A stretch of DNA of 64,000 bases from an uncultured delta proteobacterium (GTDB lineage: Bacteria > Myxococcota_A > UBA9160 > JAFDET01). Every line of letters begins with the position of its first letter. Position 1 is the first letter of the stretch. Below the pieces are notes generated by a model. The model saw only the letters and a program-made list of their open reading frames with translations. It had not been told where the DNA came from and did no database searches. Where the stretch lies: assembly GCA_947259215.1 (NCBI GenBank), contig CAMYLJ010000022.1, positions 1 to 64,000 of the forward strand, given 5' to 3'. This document shows, in pieces, positions 6,920 to 13,799 of the stretch. Both the position numbers and the translations under genes were made by a program.

Positions 6920-7327
6920 ATGGACGAGCGACAAGCTCACCTCCTACGAAGAGCATTCCTCCTCGGCGCGATCACCGACGCCCTGGCGCTGATCCCCATG
7001 CTCGTTCCCGGGGTGGCCAGCCTGCTCTGGGGCTTCAGCGACCCGTCCGGGGCTTATCGGTTCGCCATGGGGTACGGCGCCTCGCTGATGCTCGGGTGGA
7101 CGGTGCTCTTGCTCTGGGCGTACCAGCGACCCATCGAGCGGCGCTTCGTGGCCGCTCTCACGGTCCTCGTGATCTGCGGCCTCGTACTCACCGAGATCGT
7201 CGCGGTGCAGTCGGGGCACCTCCAGCCGTGGCGCATGATTCCAACGTGGTGCCTCCAAGGGGTTCTCCTGTTCCTGTTCGTTTCCGCCTATCACTACCGA
7301 GCGTTCAAGCGCTGGGTTGCCGCCTGA
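6920..7327 (+). CDS. Four-helix membrane protein, cassette
   Basis: 135 aa from ATG 6920, 17 bases after the attC right box. Four hydrophobic helices (about residues 13-35, 48-67, 75-95, 107-124), with short charged ends RRAF and YHYRAFKRW. No enzymatic motif seen; similar uncharacterised proteins occur in environmental integrons. Stop TGA is in the attC left box, ending Val-Ala-Ala. Confidence 0.65.
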   Translation: MDERQAHLLRRAFLLGAITDALALIPMLVPGVASLLWGFSDPSGAYRFAMGYGASLMLGWTVLLLWAYQRPIERRFVAALTVLVICGLVLTEIVAVQSGHLQPWRMIPTWCLQGVLLFLFVSAYHYRAFKRWVAA

Positions 7328-7396
7328 CGAGTCGCTGCAGAGTTTGGTGCGCTGTAGGAGAGAGATGCGCCGTCCAGCAAGGCGCTGCGACTGACG
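7322..7396 (+). repeat. Degenerate attC (site 10)
   Basis: Left box GCCTGAC (7322-7328) with inner left GTCGCTGCAG is followed 50 bases later by AGCAAGGCGCTGCGACTGAC, which looks like the start of a second left arm. No right box is present. This may be two left halves fused by deletion. Confidence 0.5.
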
Positions 7397-7405
7397 AGGT
7401 TTTCC

Positions 7406-7747
7406 ATGCCTGCCTATCTCTTCATCAAGACCAGGGTGACGGATCCGGATCGATACCAGGAATACGTCAAGGCGGTCCGACCGTTCGCGGAGAAGTACGG
7501 AAGCCGCTATCTCGTTCGTAGCTGCCCGGTCGAGGTCCTCGAGGGAGATCCGTCGGAATGGGGCAACTTCTTCCTGCTCGTCTCGGAGTTCCCCTCCGCC
7601 GAGAAGGCCCGTGAGTTCTGGCGATCGCAGGACTACGCAAAGATTCGCGCTCTTCGCAGCGGGGCCGGAGAAGTGCACGTCGTCCTTGCGGAGGAGCTAC
7701 CCAACGATCCTTCGAAGTCCCTGCGCATCGTGCCCGAGCTCGTATAG
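7406..7747 (+). CDS. DUF1330 protein, cassette
   Basis: 113 aa. The DUF1330 signature is present: IKTRVTDPDRYQEYVKAVRP at the N-terminus, the central KYGSRYLVRSCPVEVLEGD, and FPSAEKAREFWRSQDYAKIR. The family is a dimeric ferredoxin-like (alpha/beta-barrel) fold with no settled function, structurally close to NIPSNAP and antibiotic-biosynthesis monooxygenases. It ends at TAG 15 bases before the convergent histone-fold gene. Confidence 0.85.
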   Translation: MPAYLFIKTRVTDPDRYQEYVKAVRPFAEKYGSRYLVRSCPVEVLEGDPSEWGNFFLLVSEFPSAEKAREFWRSQDYAKIRALRSGAGEVHVVLAEELPNDPSKSLRIVPELV

Positions 7748-7761
7748 GGTGCCGCCAGCAA

Positions 7762-8253
7762 TCACTCGGCCGGAAGATCTCGATCGAGAACCGTCATTCG
7801 ACCCTCGCGGGTCGCGTTCTTGATGGCCTCGTCGCATACACGTCGGACGATGTCCGACAACGGCGAGAGCACGCGGTCTGACGTGTTGAATCCGGACCGT
7901 GCGCGAATGTACTCCTTGAGGCGACTCGCCACGATCAAGACCTCGCTGGGGATCTCCGGAGCCGCCTTTCCGGAGGATTCGGTCCGCACGATGCGTCTCT
8001 GTCCCCCCTTGCGTTGCTCGCGGCTCACGGGTCTCGTCTCTTCGCCCGAACTGAGCGGGGCCGTTTGCTCCACCGCCCAAGCCTCGCGGTGATTGGCACC
8101 GGGGAGATGCACTTCCCAACAAGAGACCGTGCAGAACACAAGCCCCGTCCTCTTGCGATTGCACGTGGAGACGTTGCAGGTCCAGTACATGGAGCCGAGT
8201 GCGATGGGCTTCTTGCAGGCGCTGCAGCGTCGCCACTGACCTTCGTTTGCCAC
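7762..8253 (-). CDS. Zinc-finger plus histone-fold protein (candidate bacterial ZZ-type histone)
   Basis: 163 aa, the only antisense gene in the array. The GTG start at 8253 is fixed by a strong AGGAGGG 8 bases upstream. Residues 8-56 form a cross-braced zinc module: C10, C13, C26, C31, C41, C45, H49 and H55. A charged linker (60-100) follows. Residues 102-160 look like a single histone fold: helix ASRLKEYIRA, long helix SDRVLSPLSDIVRRVCDEAI, and loop-strand GRMTVLDRDL carrying the Arg-x-Thr pair (R152, T154) that marks the L2 loop of histones. Zinc-finger-linked bacterial histones have been described from sequence surveys as ZZ histones; DNA binding and role are inferred. Convergent with the DUF1330 gene. 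Confidence 0.7.
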   Translation of the reverse strand: MANEGQWRRCSACKKPIALGSMYWTCNVSTCNRKRTGLVFCTVSCWEVHLPGANHREAWAVEQTAPLSSGEETRPVSREQRKGGQRRIVRTESSGKAAPEIPSEVLIVASRLKEYIRARSGFNTSDRVLSPLSDIVRRVCDEAIKNATREGRMTVLDRDLPAE

Positions 8254-8280
8254 CGAGTACCCTCCTGGCGGAAGAGTAGC

Positions 8281-8371
8281 CGCTCCACGGCTGGTGTAGA
8301 CTAGCTGCGTTTCTTCGAGGCTCGGTGGGGTCCGGTCATGTCGCCGGCGGCCGAGCACTGATCCATCAGGC
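8281..8371 (+). repeat. attC site 11, right half
   Basis: CCACGGCTGGTGTAGACTAG matches the long-class central block. It is followed by a weaker inner right box (GGCGGCCGAGCACTG) and right box ATCAGGC (8365-8371). No left half is seen; the histone-fold gene occupies that side, and its leader overlaps this segment. Confidence 0.65.
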
Positions 8372-8381
8372 GGCAGGAGCC

Positions 8382-8852
8382 GTGGCGACCACGCTAGTCA
8401 TTCTTGCGGTAGCTGTGCTCGGTCTCACGGCGGGGGCACTCCTCGCGGAAGGGGCGGTTCTCATCCCATTCTGGCGTTCCCTGCCGCCGGATTCGTTCCT
8501 CGACTGGTATCGCAAGAACGGGACGCTTCTGCTGCGGTTCTTCGGGCCGCTCGAAGCCGCAGCGGCGCTCCTCGCAATCCTGGCCGCGATCGCTAGCGGG
8601 GCGTCTGGCAGCTCCGGGGCGTCGCTTCTCGCTGCCTCCAGTCTTCTTTCGCTCCTGGTGCTCGCGGCGTTCCCGCTCTACTTCAAGCAGGCGAACACGA
8701 GCTTCACGGAAGGCACCATCGCGCTCGATCGTGTTCCGGGAGAGCTCCGCCGCTGGGCCCGTTGGCACTGGGCGCGGGTGGTGACCGCGACCGCTGCCTT
8801 CCTCGCGGGCCTGCTGGCAGCCTTGGCCCGGGGTGCCGGGCCTGCCGCCTGA
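8382..8852 (+). CDS. DUF1772-family membrane protein, cassette
   Basis: 156 aa from GTG 8382, which lies 6 bases behind AGGAG just after the attC right box. Four transmembrane helices; GALLAEGAVLIPFWRSLPPDSFLDWY and RFFGPLEAAAALLAI match DUF1772 (anthrone-oxygenase-like) proteins, whose conserved N-terminal and second-helix polar residues suggest a small membrane-bound oxygenase or transporter-like role. Ends Pro-Ala-Ala with TGA from GCCTGAC (8847-8853), the last recognisable attC left box in the window. Confidence 0.75.
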   Translation: MATTLVILAVAVLGLTAGALLAEGAVLIPFWRSLPPDSFLDWYRKNGTLLLRFFGPLEAAAALLAILAAIASGASGSSGASLLAASSLLSLLVLAAFPLYFKQANTSFTEGTIALDRVPGELRRWARWHWARVVTATAAFLAGLLAALARGAGPAA

Positions 8853-8875
8853 CTGAGTTCGAGGAGGATCGACCC

Positions 8876-9367
8876 TTGGGCGTGCCTTCGCTTTGGAAGC
8901 GGCCGTTCGATGCCGTGCTCGTCTTCTTCTTCTGTGTCTTCGCTACCTCGTCTCTCATCCATGAGCAATTCATCGTGTTCGGCATCGATTTATCGACCAC
9001 GACCAATGTCTTCGGACGTTCCTGGTATTGGTATGCGCGATCATTCGATCCGGTCTTCCTCGATCCGCCCCTCTGGCTTCGCATCATGTGCACCATCGAT
9101 GCATATGTGTTCGGCGCCACCTATCTGGTTCTCATCTTCGCGTTCGTGAAAGGCCGAAACTGGGTACGGATTCCGGCGCTGCTCTACGGGTCCGCCATCG
9201 TCTACTCCACTCTCGTCTACTTCGGATGGGAGTTTCTCGACGAAGCGAACCGCGCGAACGCCAATCTGCTGGCCGTGTTCATCGTCAATGCTTCCTACAC
9301 GATCGTGCCCCTTCTTCTCATGTGGCGAGTCCGGAATCCGGAGCCCTTCACCTCGAGAGCGATGTGA
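8876..9367 (+). CDS. EXPERA-domain membrane protein (TMEM97/emopamil-binding-like)
   Basis: 163 aa; TTG 8876 sits 8 bases after GAGGAGG. Four TM helices. RPFDAVLVFFFCVFATSSLI, then YARSFDPVFLDPPLWLRIM in a loop and FVKGRNWVRIPALLYG match the EXPERA domain of TMEM97/sigma-2 receptor and sterol delta8-delta7 isomerases. In those eukaryotic proteins acidic residues in the pocket bind sterols or amines; the Asp after SF and the Glu in EFLDEANR are candidates here. Bacterial homologues have no assigned substrate. The left box just upstream (8847) has no partner on the right, so this may be the array's eroded last cassette. Confidence 0.7.
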   Translation: MGVPSLWKRPFDAVLVFFFCVFATSSLIHEQFIVFGIDLSTTTNVFGRSWYWYARSFDPVFLDPPLWLRIMCTIDAYVFGATYLVLIFAFVKGRNWVRIPALLYGSAIVYSTLVYFGWEFLDEANRANANLLAVFIVNASYTIVPLLLMWRVRNPEPFTSRAM

Positions 9368-9560
9368 GTCCTGGCGCAAGGCGACCGAAGCGTGGGCGCC
9401 AGCCTGGGAGCGTTTGCCTGGAGCCATCCCGCGACCTCGCGCCACCCGCGAGGGCGCCGCCTGAGGCTCGGGCCATCGTGGTAGGCTTGGGACGCCCGAC
9501 CGGGGCCATAGCCGAGCGCGCGGACGCCGGGTAGCGGCCTCGAACACCGGAGGAAGCTTC

Positions 9561-9950
9561 ATGGAAACCTCGCTCGTCTGCGTCGCCCTGCTGGGGATCC
9601 TGCTGTTCGGCCTCGGTCTCGCCGTGTCCCTCACGCGCGGGCGCACGAACGTCGCGGCAGGAACCTCCGGCGATCCCACCGACACGCTGCATAAGCTCGT
9701 GCGGGCTCACGGCAACACGAGTGAGTACGTCGCCATGCTCGCCGTGCTGATCCTGGTGCTGGGTAGTCGCGACTCCTCCACGTGGGGAGTCGCAGCGATG
9801 ATCGGCGCAACCGCGAGCCGGTACTCGCTCGCTGCCGGCATCATCCTGAGCCCCACCCTGGAGAAGGCCCACCCGCTGCGCTTCCTGGGCGCGCTCGGGA
9901 CCTACGTATTCGGTCTCACCCTGTGCGGTGCGCTCCTCCGAAGCCTCTAG
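9561..9950 (+). CDS. MAPEG-family membrane protein
   Basis: 129 aa, four TM helices. The MAPEG pattern is clear: LHKLVRAHGNTSEYVAMLAV (the conserved R-x-x-x-N-x-x-E-Y block) and the closing GTYVFGLTLCGALLRSL. MAPEG proteins are trimeric glutathione-dependent transferases or peroxidases of membranes; bacterial members are often detoxifying. The 193 bases upstream hold no gene, only a GCCGCCTGAGG fragment resembling a decayed attC left box at about 9460. Confidence 0.8.
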   Translation: METSLVCVALLGILLFGLGLAVSLTRGRTNVAAGTSGDPTDTLHKLVRAHGNTSEYVAMLAVLILVLGSRDSSTWGVAAMIGATASRYSLAAGIILSPTLEKAHPLRFLGALGTYVFGLTLCGALLRSL

Positions 9951-9965
9951 CAGGCACGTCGGCCC

Positions 9966-10817
9966 GTGAAAAGGGTCGTCTACGTCGGCCTCGCGACGCT
10001 CATCGCCGGCTTCGCCGGGCTCTGGCTGGTCGGGTCTGCGATCAGCGCTCCGGCAACGAACACGGTCGGCGCAGCTCCACAGGCCCTTCGCGCGGAGCGC
10101 GTCCGCTTCGCCAGCCAATCCGGTGCGAGCATCGCGGCATGGTACGGGGCACCACTCTCGGGGTCTGCCACTGTCGTGCTCTCCCACGGCGTCCGTGGCT
10201 CGCGCCTTCAGCTCTCTGAGCGAGCCCGCTTCCTCCGCGAGGCCGGCTACGGCATCCTCGTCTACGACGCCCAAGCCCATGGCGAAAGTACGGGAACCCA
10301 CATCACGTTCGGTTACCTCGAGGCGCATGATGCCGCAGCCGCCGTCGCCTACGTCCGCGCACGCAATGCGCAGTCCATCGGCTTCATCGGGCCCTCCTTG
10401 GCCGGAGCCTCCGCTCTCCTCGGTCCGGAACCACTCTCCGTCGACGCCCTGGTTCTCGAGGCGGTCTATCCCACGTTCGAGGCGGCCGTAACCAACCGGA
10501 TCGCGCTTCGGCTTGGCTCTGCCGTCGCTCCACTTCTCTCTCGGCTCCTTCTCCATCAAGTGCAACCCAGGCTGGGCTTCGATCCCTTCCGATTGAACCC
10601 CGTCGAGACCATCGGCCGTTCGCAAGCGCCGCTCCTGCTCATCGCCGGGTCTGAAGACCGCCACACCACGCTTGCGGAATCAGAGGCGCTCTTCCGAGCA
10701 GCCCGGCGCCCCAAGCAGCTCTGGGTGGTGGAGGGTGCCGCGCACCAGAGCTTCCACCGCTTTGCAGGCACCGAATACGAGCGCCGCGTGCTGGAGTTCT
10801 TCGGTCGCTACCTCTGA
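9966..10817 (+). CDS. Exported or membrane-anchored alpha/beta hydrolase
   Basis: 283 aa from GTG 9966, 13 bases after the MAPEG stop. N-terminal hydrophobic stretch (VVYVGLATLIAGFAGLWLVG) is a signal peptide or anchor. The body is an alpha/beta hydrolase: LSHGVRGSR oxyanion region, VYDAQAHGEST, elbow FIGPSLAGASAL (Ser in GPSLAG), Asp in AGSEDRHT and His in EGAAHQSF. BEM46/FrsA-like dienelactone-hydrolase relatives are the nearest match; substrate unknown. Confidence 0.8.
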   Translation: MKRVVYVGLATLIAGFAGLWLVGSAISAPATNTVGAAPQALRAERVRFASQSGASIAAWYGAPLSGSATVVLSHGVRGSRLQLSERARFLREAGYGILVYDAQAHGESTGTHITFGYLEAHDAAAAVAYVRARNAQSIGFIGPSLAGASALLGPEPLSVDALVLEAVYPTFEAAVTNRIALRLGSAVAPLLSRLLLHQVQPRLGFDPFRLNPVETIGRSQAPLLLIAGSEDRHTTLAESEALFRAARRPKQLWVVEGAAHQSFHRFAGTEYERRVLEFFGRYL

Positions 10818-10892
10818 TCGGGTCTGAGAAGGCCCCGAGGTGCGATCGATCCGTGGTACCTTTCCCGGTTATCGCGTAGAGGCGGAGGCGCG

Positions 10893-11261
10893 ATGCAAGT
10901 CGACCCCGAGATCCGCGAGCTCGCGCGCCTGTGGCAGGAGATCTGCACCGATCCTGGCCTCGTGTACGTCGGCGCGTTCGACGGCCCGCGCCAGCTGGCG
11001 ACCTGCACCGCCGCCATCGTGCCCAACCTGACCCGGGGAGCGCGCCCGTACGCGGTCGTCGAGAACGTCTGGACCGACCCCGCGTCCCAGCGCCAGGGGC
11101 TCGGCTCCGCCGCGCTCCAGGAGCTGCTATCCCGCTGCTGGGCGGCGGGTTGCTACAAGATCATGCTGTTGTCCGGCGCGCATCGGGGTGGAGCCCACGA
11201 GTTCTACGAGCGCAACGGGTTCGACAAGCACGCGAAGCAGGGCTTCATCCTCCGGAAGTAG
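10893..11261 (+). CDS. GNAT acetyltransferase
   Basis: 122 aa, compact. VENVWTDPASQRQGLGSAALQ carries the acetyl-CoA loop (Q-R-Q-G-L-G) at about residues 64-78, and HEFYERNGFDK is the usual end. The first about 20 residues of the standard fold are shortened (begins EIRELARLWQEI). Closely similar short GNATs are common in soil bacteria. A VOC gene follows after 11 bases, probably in the same transcript. Confidence 0.85.
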   Translation: MQVDPEIRELARLWQEICTDPGLVYVGAFDGPRQLATCTAAIVPNLTRGARPYAVVENVWTDPASQRQGLGSAALQELLSRCWAAGCYKIMLLSGAHRGGAHEFYERNGFDKHAKQGFILRK

Positions 11262-11272
11262 AGGCGCTCGCG

Positions 11273-11734
11273 ATGCCGATACGCGGCCCCCTGACCCACA
11301 TCGATCTCTCGATCAGCGATCCCGATCGCTCCATCCCGTTCTACGAGGCGCTGTTCGTGGCCCTGGGGTACGAACGTATCCGCATCGCTGCGCCGGCCTT
11401 CCAGGGTCCCAGGCCCCGACGGGCGGCCTGGCAGGTGCGGCTCGACTCCGGCGCGAGCTTCGGGATCGAGGTGCGGCCCTCCTCGGGACCGAACCGCGAA
11501 CGGCCCAACGACCGCTACGCCCCGGGCATGCACCACATGGCCTTCCACGCCGAAGAGACCCAGGACGTCGACCGCGTCCACCAGGTGATGCTGGCCGCGG
11601 GCGCGGACGTGCTGGACGCGCCCGCGGACTACACCGGCCAGCGCGGATACACGCCCGGCTACTACGCCGCGTTCTACGCCGATCCCGACGGGATCAAGAT
11701 CGAAGTGGCCCACATTCCCGACGGGAATCCCTGA
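11273..11734 (+). CDS. VOC-family protein
   Basis: 153 aa from ATG 11273. LTHIDLSISDPDRSIPFYEALF opens the first VOC repeat, MHHMAFHAEETQDVDRVHQV the second, and GYYAAFYADPDGIKIEVAHI closes it with the metal-ligand-type Glu. The three positions H (THID), H (MHHM) and E (IEV) could bind a divalent metal, as in glyoxalase I and extradiol dioxygenases. Substrate unknown. It follows the GNAT gene closely. Confidence 0.85.
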   Translation: MPIRGPLTHIDLSISDPDRSIPFYEALFVALGYERIRIAAPAFQGPRPRRAAWQVRLDSGASFGIEVRPSSGPNRERPNDRYAPGMHHMAFHAEETQDVDRVHQVMLAAGADVLDAPADYTGQRGYTPGYYAAFYADPDGIKIEVAHIPDGNP

Positions 11735-11791
11735 GCCGTCTCGTCGCGGGCATCGAGCCGGTCCCCGCGGTGCTTGCTACCGTGAACGGTC

Positions 11792-12460
11792 ATGCAGTCC
11801 CCCGATCTCGATCCGGAGCTGGTGAAGAGCCTGCTCGAGTCCCTGGCGAGCTGGGACCCGCGGGCGTCCGTTCCGCTGGCGCTGACTTACATGCGCACCG
11901 GCGACGAAGACGCGCTCAAGGGCTTCGACACCATGGCGCTCGCCACCCCGGTCGCCGGCGAGATGCTGAAGGAGCGCTACCTCAGCCCGACGCCGGACGT
12001 GGCGTACCTGCGGACGCTTCCCGACGGCACTCTCGGCAAGGAGTTCGAGCGCTACCTGACGCAGAACGACCTGGACGCGAACCTGCTGCGCGAGTCCGCC
12101 TTCATTCCGGCGCACCGCGAGCGCGGGGACGACGTGGGCTACCTGGCCGAGCGGGGATTCCAGCTCCACGACATGTTCCACGTGCTGACCGGCTTCGACA
12201 CGACCCCGCTCGGCGAGGTCCGTGTGGTCAGCTTCACGGTGGCGCAGACGCCGGCGCCCTACCCGGCCATGATCATCGCGAGCCGTCCGCTTCAAATGGT
12301 GCTCTACAAGCCCGAGCTGCTGCCGGCCGTGATGGACGCCATCACCGACGGCTGGGCCCTCGGCAGGAAGGCGAAGCCGCTGATGAGCGTGCACTGGGAG
12401 GAGTACTGGGAGCGGCCGCTGGCCGAGCTGCGGCGGGAGCACGATCTTGTCGAAGCGTGA
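11792..12460 (+). CDS. COQ4-like protein (ubiquinone biosynthesis)
   Basis: 222 aa. The COQ4 signature HDxxHx11E is exact: H126-D127, H130 and E142 (HDMFHVLTG...LGE). In mitochondria COQ4 organises the CoQ synthome, and recent work assigns it a role in oxidative decarboxylation/hydroxylation of the C1 ring carbon; bacterial relatives are less studied. The upstream half (GEMLKERYLSPTPDVAYLRTLP) also matches the family. A UbiB-like kinase is at 36434 and ETF:ubiquinone oxidoreductase at 57276, consistent with a ubiquinone-using cell. Confidence 0.85.
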   Translation: MQSPDLDPELVKSLLESLASWDPRASVPLALTYMRTGDEDALKGFDTMALATPVAGEMLKERYLSPTPDVAYLRTLPDGTLGKEFERYLTQNDLDANLLRESAFIPAHRERGDDVGYLAERGFQLHDMFHVLTGFDTTPLGEVRVVSFTVAQTPAPYPAMIIASRPLQMVLYKPELLPAVMDAITDGWALGRKAKPLMSVHWEEYWERPLAELRREHDLVEA

Positions 12461-12472
12461 GAGAGCGTAGCG

Positions 12473-12916
12473 ATGCAGCGGGTCCTGGCTCGAGGGCTGC
12501 GAGCCCTCTCCGTCGCGCTCTTCGCGATCGGGGTGTGGGCGGACGCGGGCCACGCTTCCCTGTGCGTCTGGGGCGAGGTCGAGCAGCCCGACCCCCGCAT
12601 GGCCGCCATCACGCACAACTTCCTCACGAGCTCCAGCTTCCGGATCGGCACGAAGGTCCTCGTCCCGGCGATGGAGGGGCAGCCGGCGGGCGGCTACCCG
12701 ATCCGGTTTCTTCCGGACGGCACTCTCGAATCGAGGTTTTCCGGGGCCGGCACGCGCTGGGCGATCATCCATGGGGCCGTGAAGCTGATGTATCCCGACG
12801 GCTTGCCTTCGCACGTCTTCGCGTTCGACCCCAGCTGCGGAACGCTCGTCTCACGGCAAAAGATGGGGGAGCGGCCCTTCCACATCGAGATCCGTCTCGC
12901 ACCTCCAGGTCCGTGA
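12473..12916 (+). CDS. Exported protein of unknown function
   Basis: 147 aa, 12 bases after the COQ4-like gene. N-terminal signal peptide (ALRALSVALFAIGVWADAGHA). The mature part is beta-rich (FRIGTKVLVPAME, FLPDGTLESRF) with two Cys (near residues 31 and 122) that could form a disulfide. I recognise no family. The following GFA gene starts one base after its stop, so they probably share a transcript. Confidence 0.6.
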   Translation: MQRVLARGLRALSVALFAIGVWADAGHASLCVWGEVEQPDPRMAAITHNFLTSSSFRIGTKVLVPAMEGQPAGGYPIRFLPDGTLESRFSGAGTRWAIIHGAVKLMYPDGLPSHVFAFDPSCGTLVSRQKMGERPFHIEIRLAPPGP

Positions 12917-12917
12917 C

Positions 12918-13322
12918 GTGCTCACGGGCAGCTGCCTCTGCAAGCAGGTGCGATTCGAGGTCCGCGGAGCCCTCGGGCCCGTGCGGCTCTGCCACTGCCC
13001 GGCGTGCAAGCGCGCGACCGGCACCGCCTTCTCGGCGAACGCCCGCATTCGCGCACAGGACCTCGCGCTCACGGCCGGCCGCGCCCTGATCTCGGAGTAC
13101 GAGAGCTCCCCCGGGATCCGCCGCGCCTTCTGCTCGCGCTGCGGGTCCCCGGTCTACGCGCGCGTCGACGCCGAGCCGGACGGCCTGCGGATCCGACTCG
13201 GCAGCCTGAACGAGGATCCCGGTGTCCGGCCGGTCGCCCACGTCTGGGTCGGGGACAAGGCTGACTGGTTCACGATCACGGACGAGCTACCGCAGCTCCA
13301 GGCCCGCGCGCCGGCTCGCTGA
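12918..13322 (+). CDS. GFA-family (CENP-V/GFA) zinc protein
   Basis: 134 aa from GTG 12918. The GFA zinc-binding pattern is complete: GSCLCKQVRF (C-x-C), CHCPACKRAT (C-x-C-x-x-C) and FCSRCGSPVY (C-x-x-C). The family holds S-(hydroxymethyl)glutathione synthase Gfa and many thiol- or aldehyde-related proteins; the true substrate here is unknown. A second member is at 19978. Confidence 0.9.
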   Translation: MLTGSCLCKQVRFEVRGALGPVRLCHCPACKRATGTAFSANARIRAQDLALTAGRALISEYESSPGIRRAFCSRCGSPVYARVDAEPDGLRIRLGSLNEDPGVRPVAHVWVGDKADWFTITDELPQLQARAPAR

Positions 13323-13385
13323 TCGACGCGCCGATCCCGGCGCGCGACCCGGGAATGGTACGATTCCGGGAAGGGAGCGTGTGGC

Positions 13386-13766
13386 ATGGTCGAAGTCGCC
13401 TACGTGAACGTGTACGTGCGTGAGCTGGAGCCCGCCGTGGCGTTCTACCGCGACAAGCTCGGCCTCTCCCTGTTGCACTCTGACGCCGAGCACGGCTACG
13501 CGTCGTTCGCCGCGGGACCGATCCGACTCGGCCTGGCGGTCGCCGGAGCGGACCACGAGGAGCTCGTGGGCCGCCTCACCGGCGTCGGCCTCGCCGTCCC
13601 CGACCTGGCGGCCGAGCACGCCCGGCTCGTCGAGCTGGGCGTCACCTTCGCGATGCCGCCGGAGCGGCAGCCGTGGGGCGGTTTCATGGCGCTGGTCGAC
13701 GACCCGGACGGGAACACGCTCTATCTCGACGAGGTCTCCGCAGCACACGCCTCGCCGGGCGACTGA
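13386..13766 (+). CDS. VOC-family protein
   Basis: 126 aa. VAYVNVYVRELEPAVAFYRDKL opens the fold, and QPWGGFMALVDDPDGNTLYLDE closes it with a metal-ligand-type Glu. It is a typical small VOC dioxygenase/glyoxalase/resistance-type module forming dimers; substrate unknown. Preceded by GGGAAGGGAG as ribosome-binding site. Confidence 0.85.
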   Translation: MVEVAYVNVYVRELEPAVAFYRDKLGLSLLHSDAEHGYASFAAGPIRLGLAVAGADHEELVGRLTGVGLAVPDLAAEHARLVELGVTFAMPPERQPWGGFMALVDDPDGNTLYLDEVSAAHASPGD

Positions 13767-13799
13767 CACGCGGGCGGCCGCCGGAGCGTCCAACCGGAC

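Larger units (their letters stand above)
13..8853 (+). mobile_element. Integron gene-cassette array (no integrase in window)
   Basis: A run of about a dozen small unrelated genes is separated by attC-like recombination sites. The sites have left core boxes of form RYYYAAC or GCCTGAC and right core boxes GTCAGGC, ATTAGGC or GTTGGGC. Inner boxes (GGCGCTGCAGCTG against CAGCTGAGCGCC) pair with one extra unpaired G, the extrahelical base known to set strand choice by integron integrases. Genes sit close behind one right box and end at or near the next left box, the normal cassette geometry. Base composition is visibly less GC-rich than the rest of the window. No IntI-like tyrosine recombinase or attI is visible, so this is either the distal part of a chromosomal integron whose integrase lies left of position 1, or a CALIN (attC cluster lacking an integrase). 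Several sites are half-decayed. Confidence 0.85.

Noticed and set aside
7373-7396. Complete separate attC at this position
   Set aside because: Only a left-arm-like stretch is present without right boxes; treated as part of the degenerate site 10.
1-8853. Integron integrase in the window
   Set aside because: No frame has the R-H-R-Y tyrosine recombinase residues or the IntI-specific insertion; all strong frames are assigned.
11188-13089. 633-codon + strand open frame
   Set aside because: Overlaps VOC, COQ4-like and GFA genes in another frame; Arg-rich with no fold signature.
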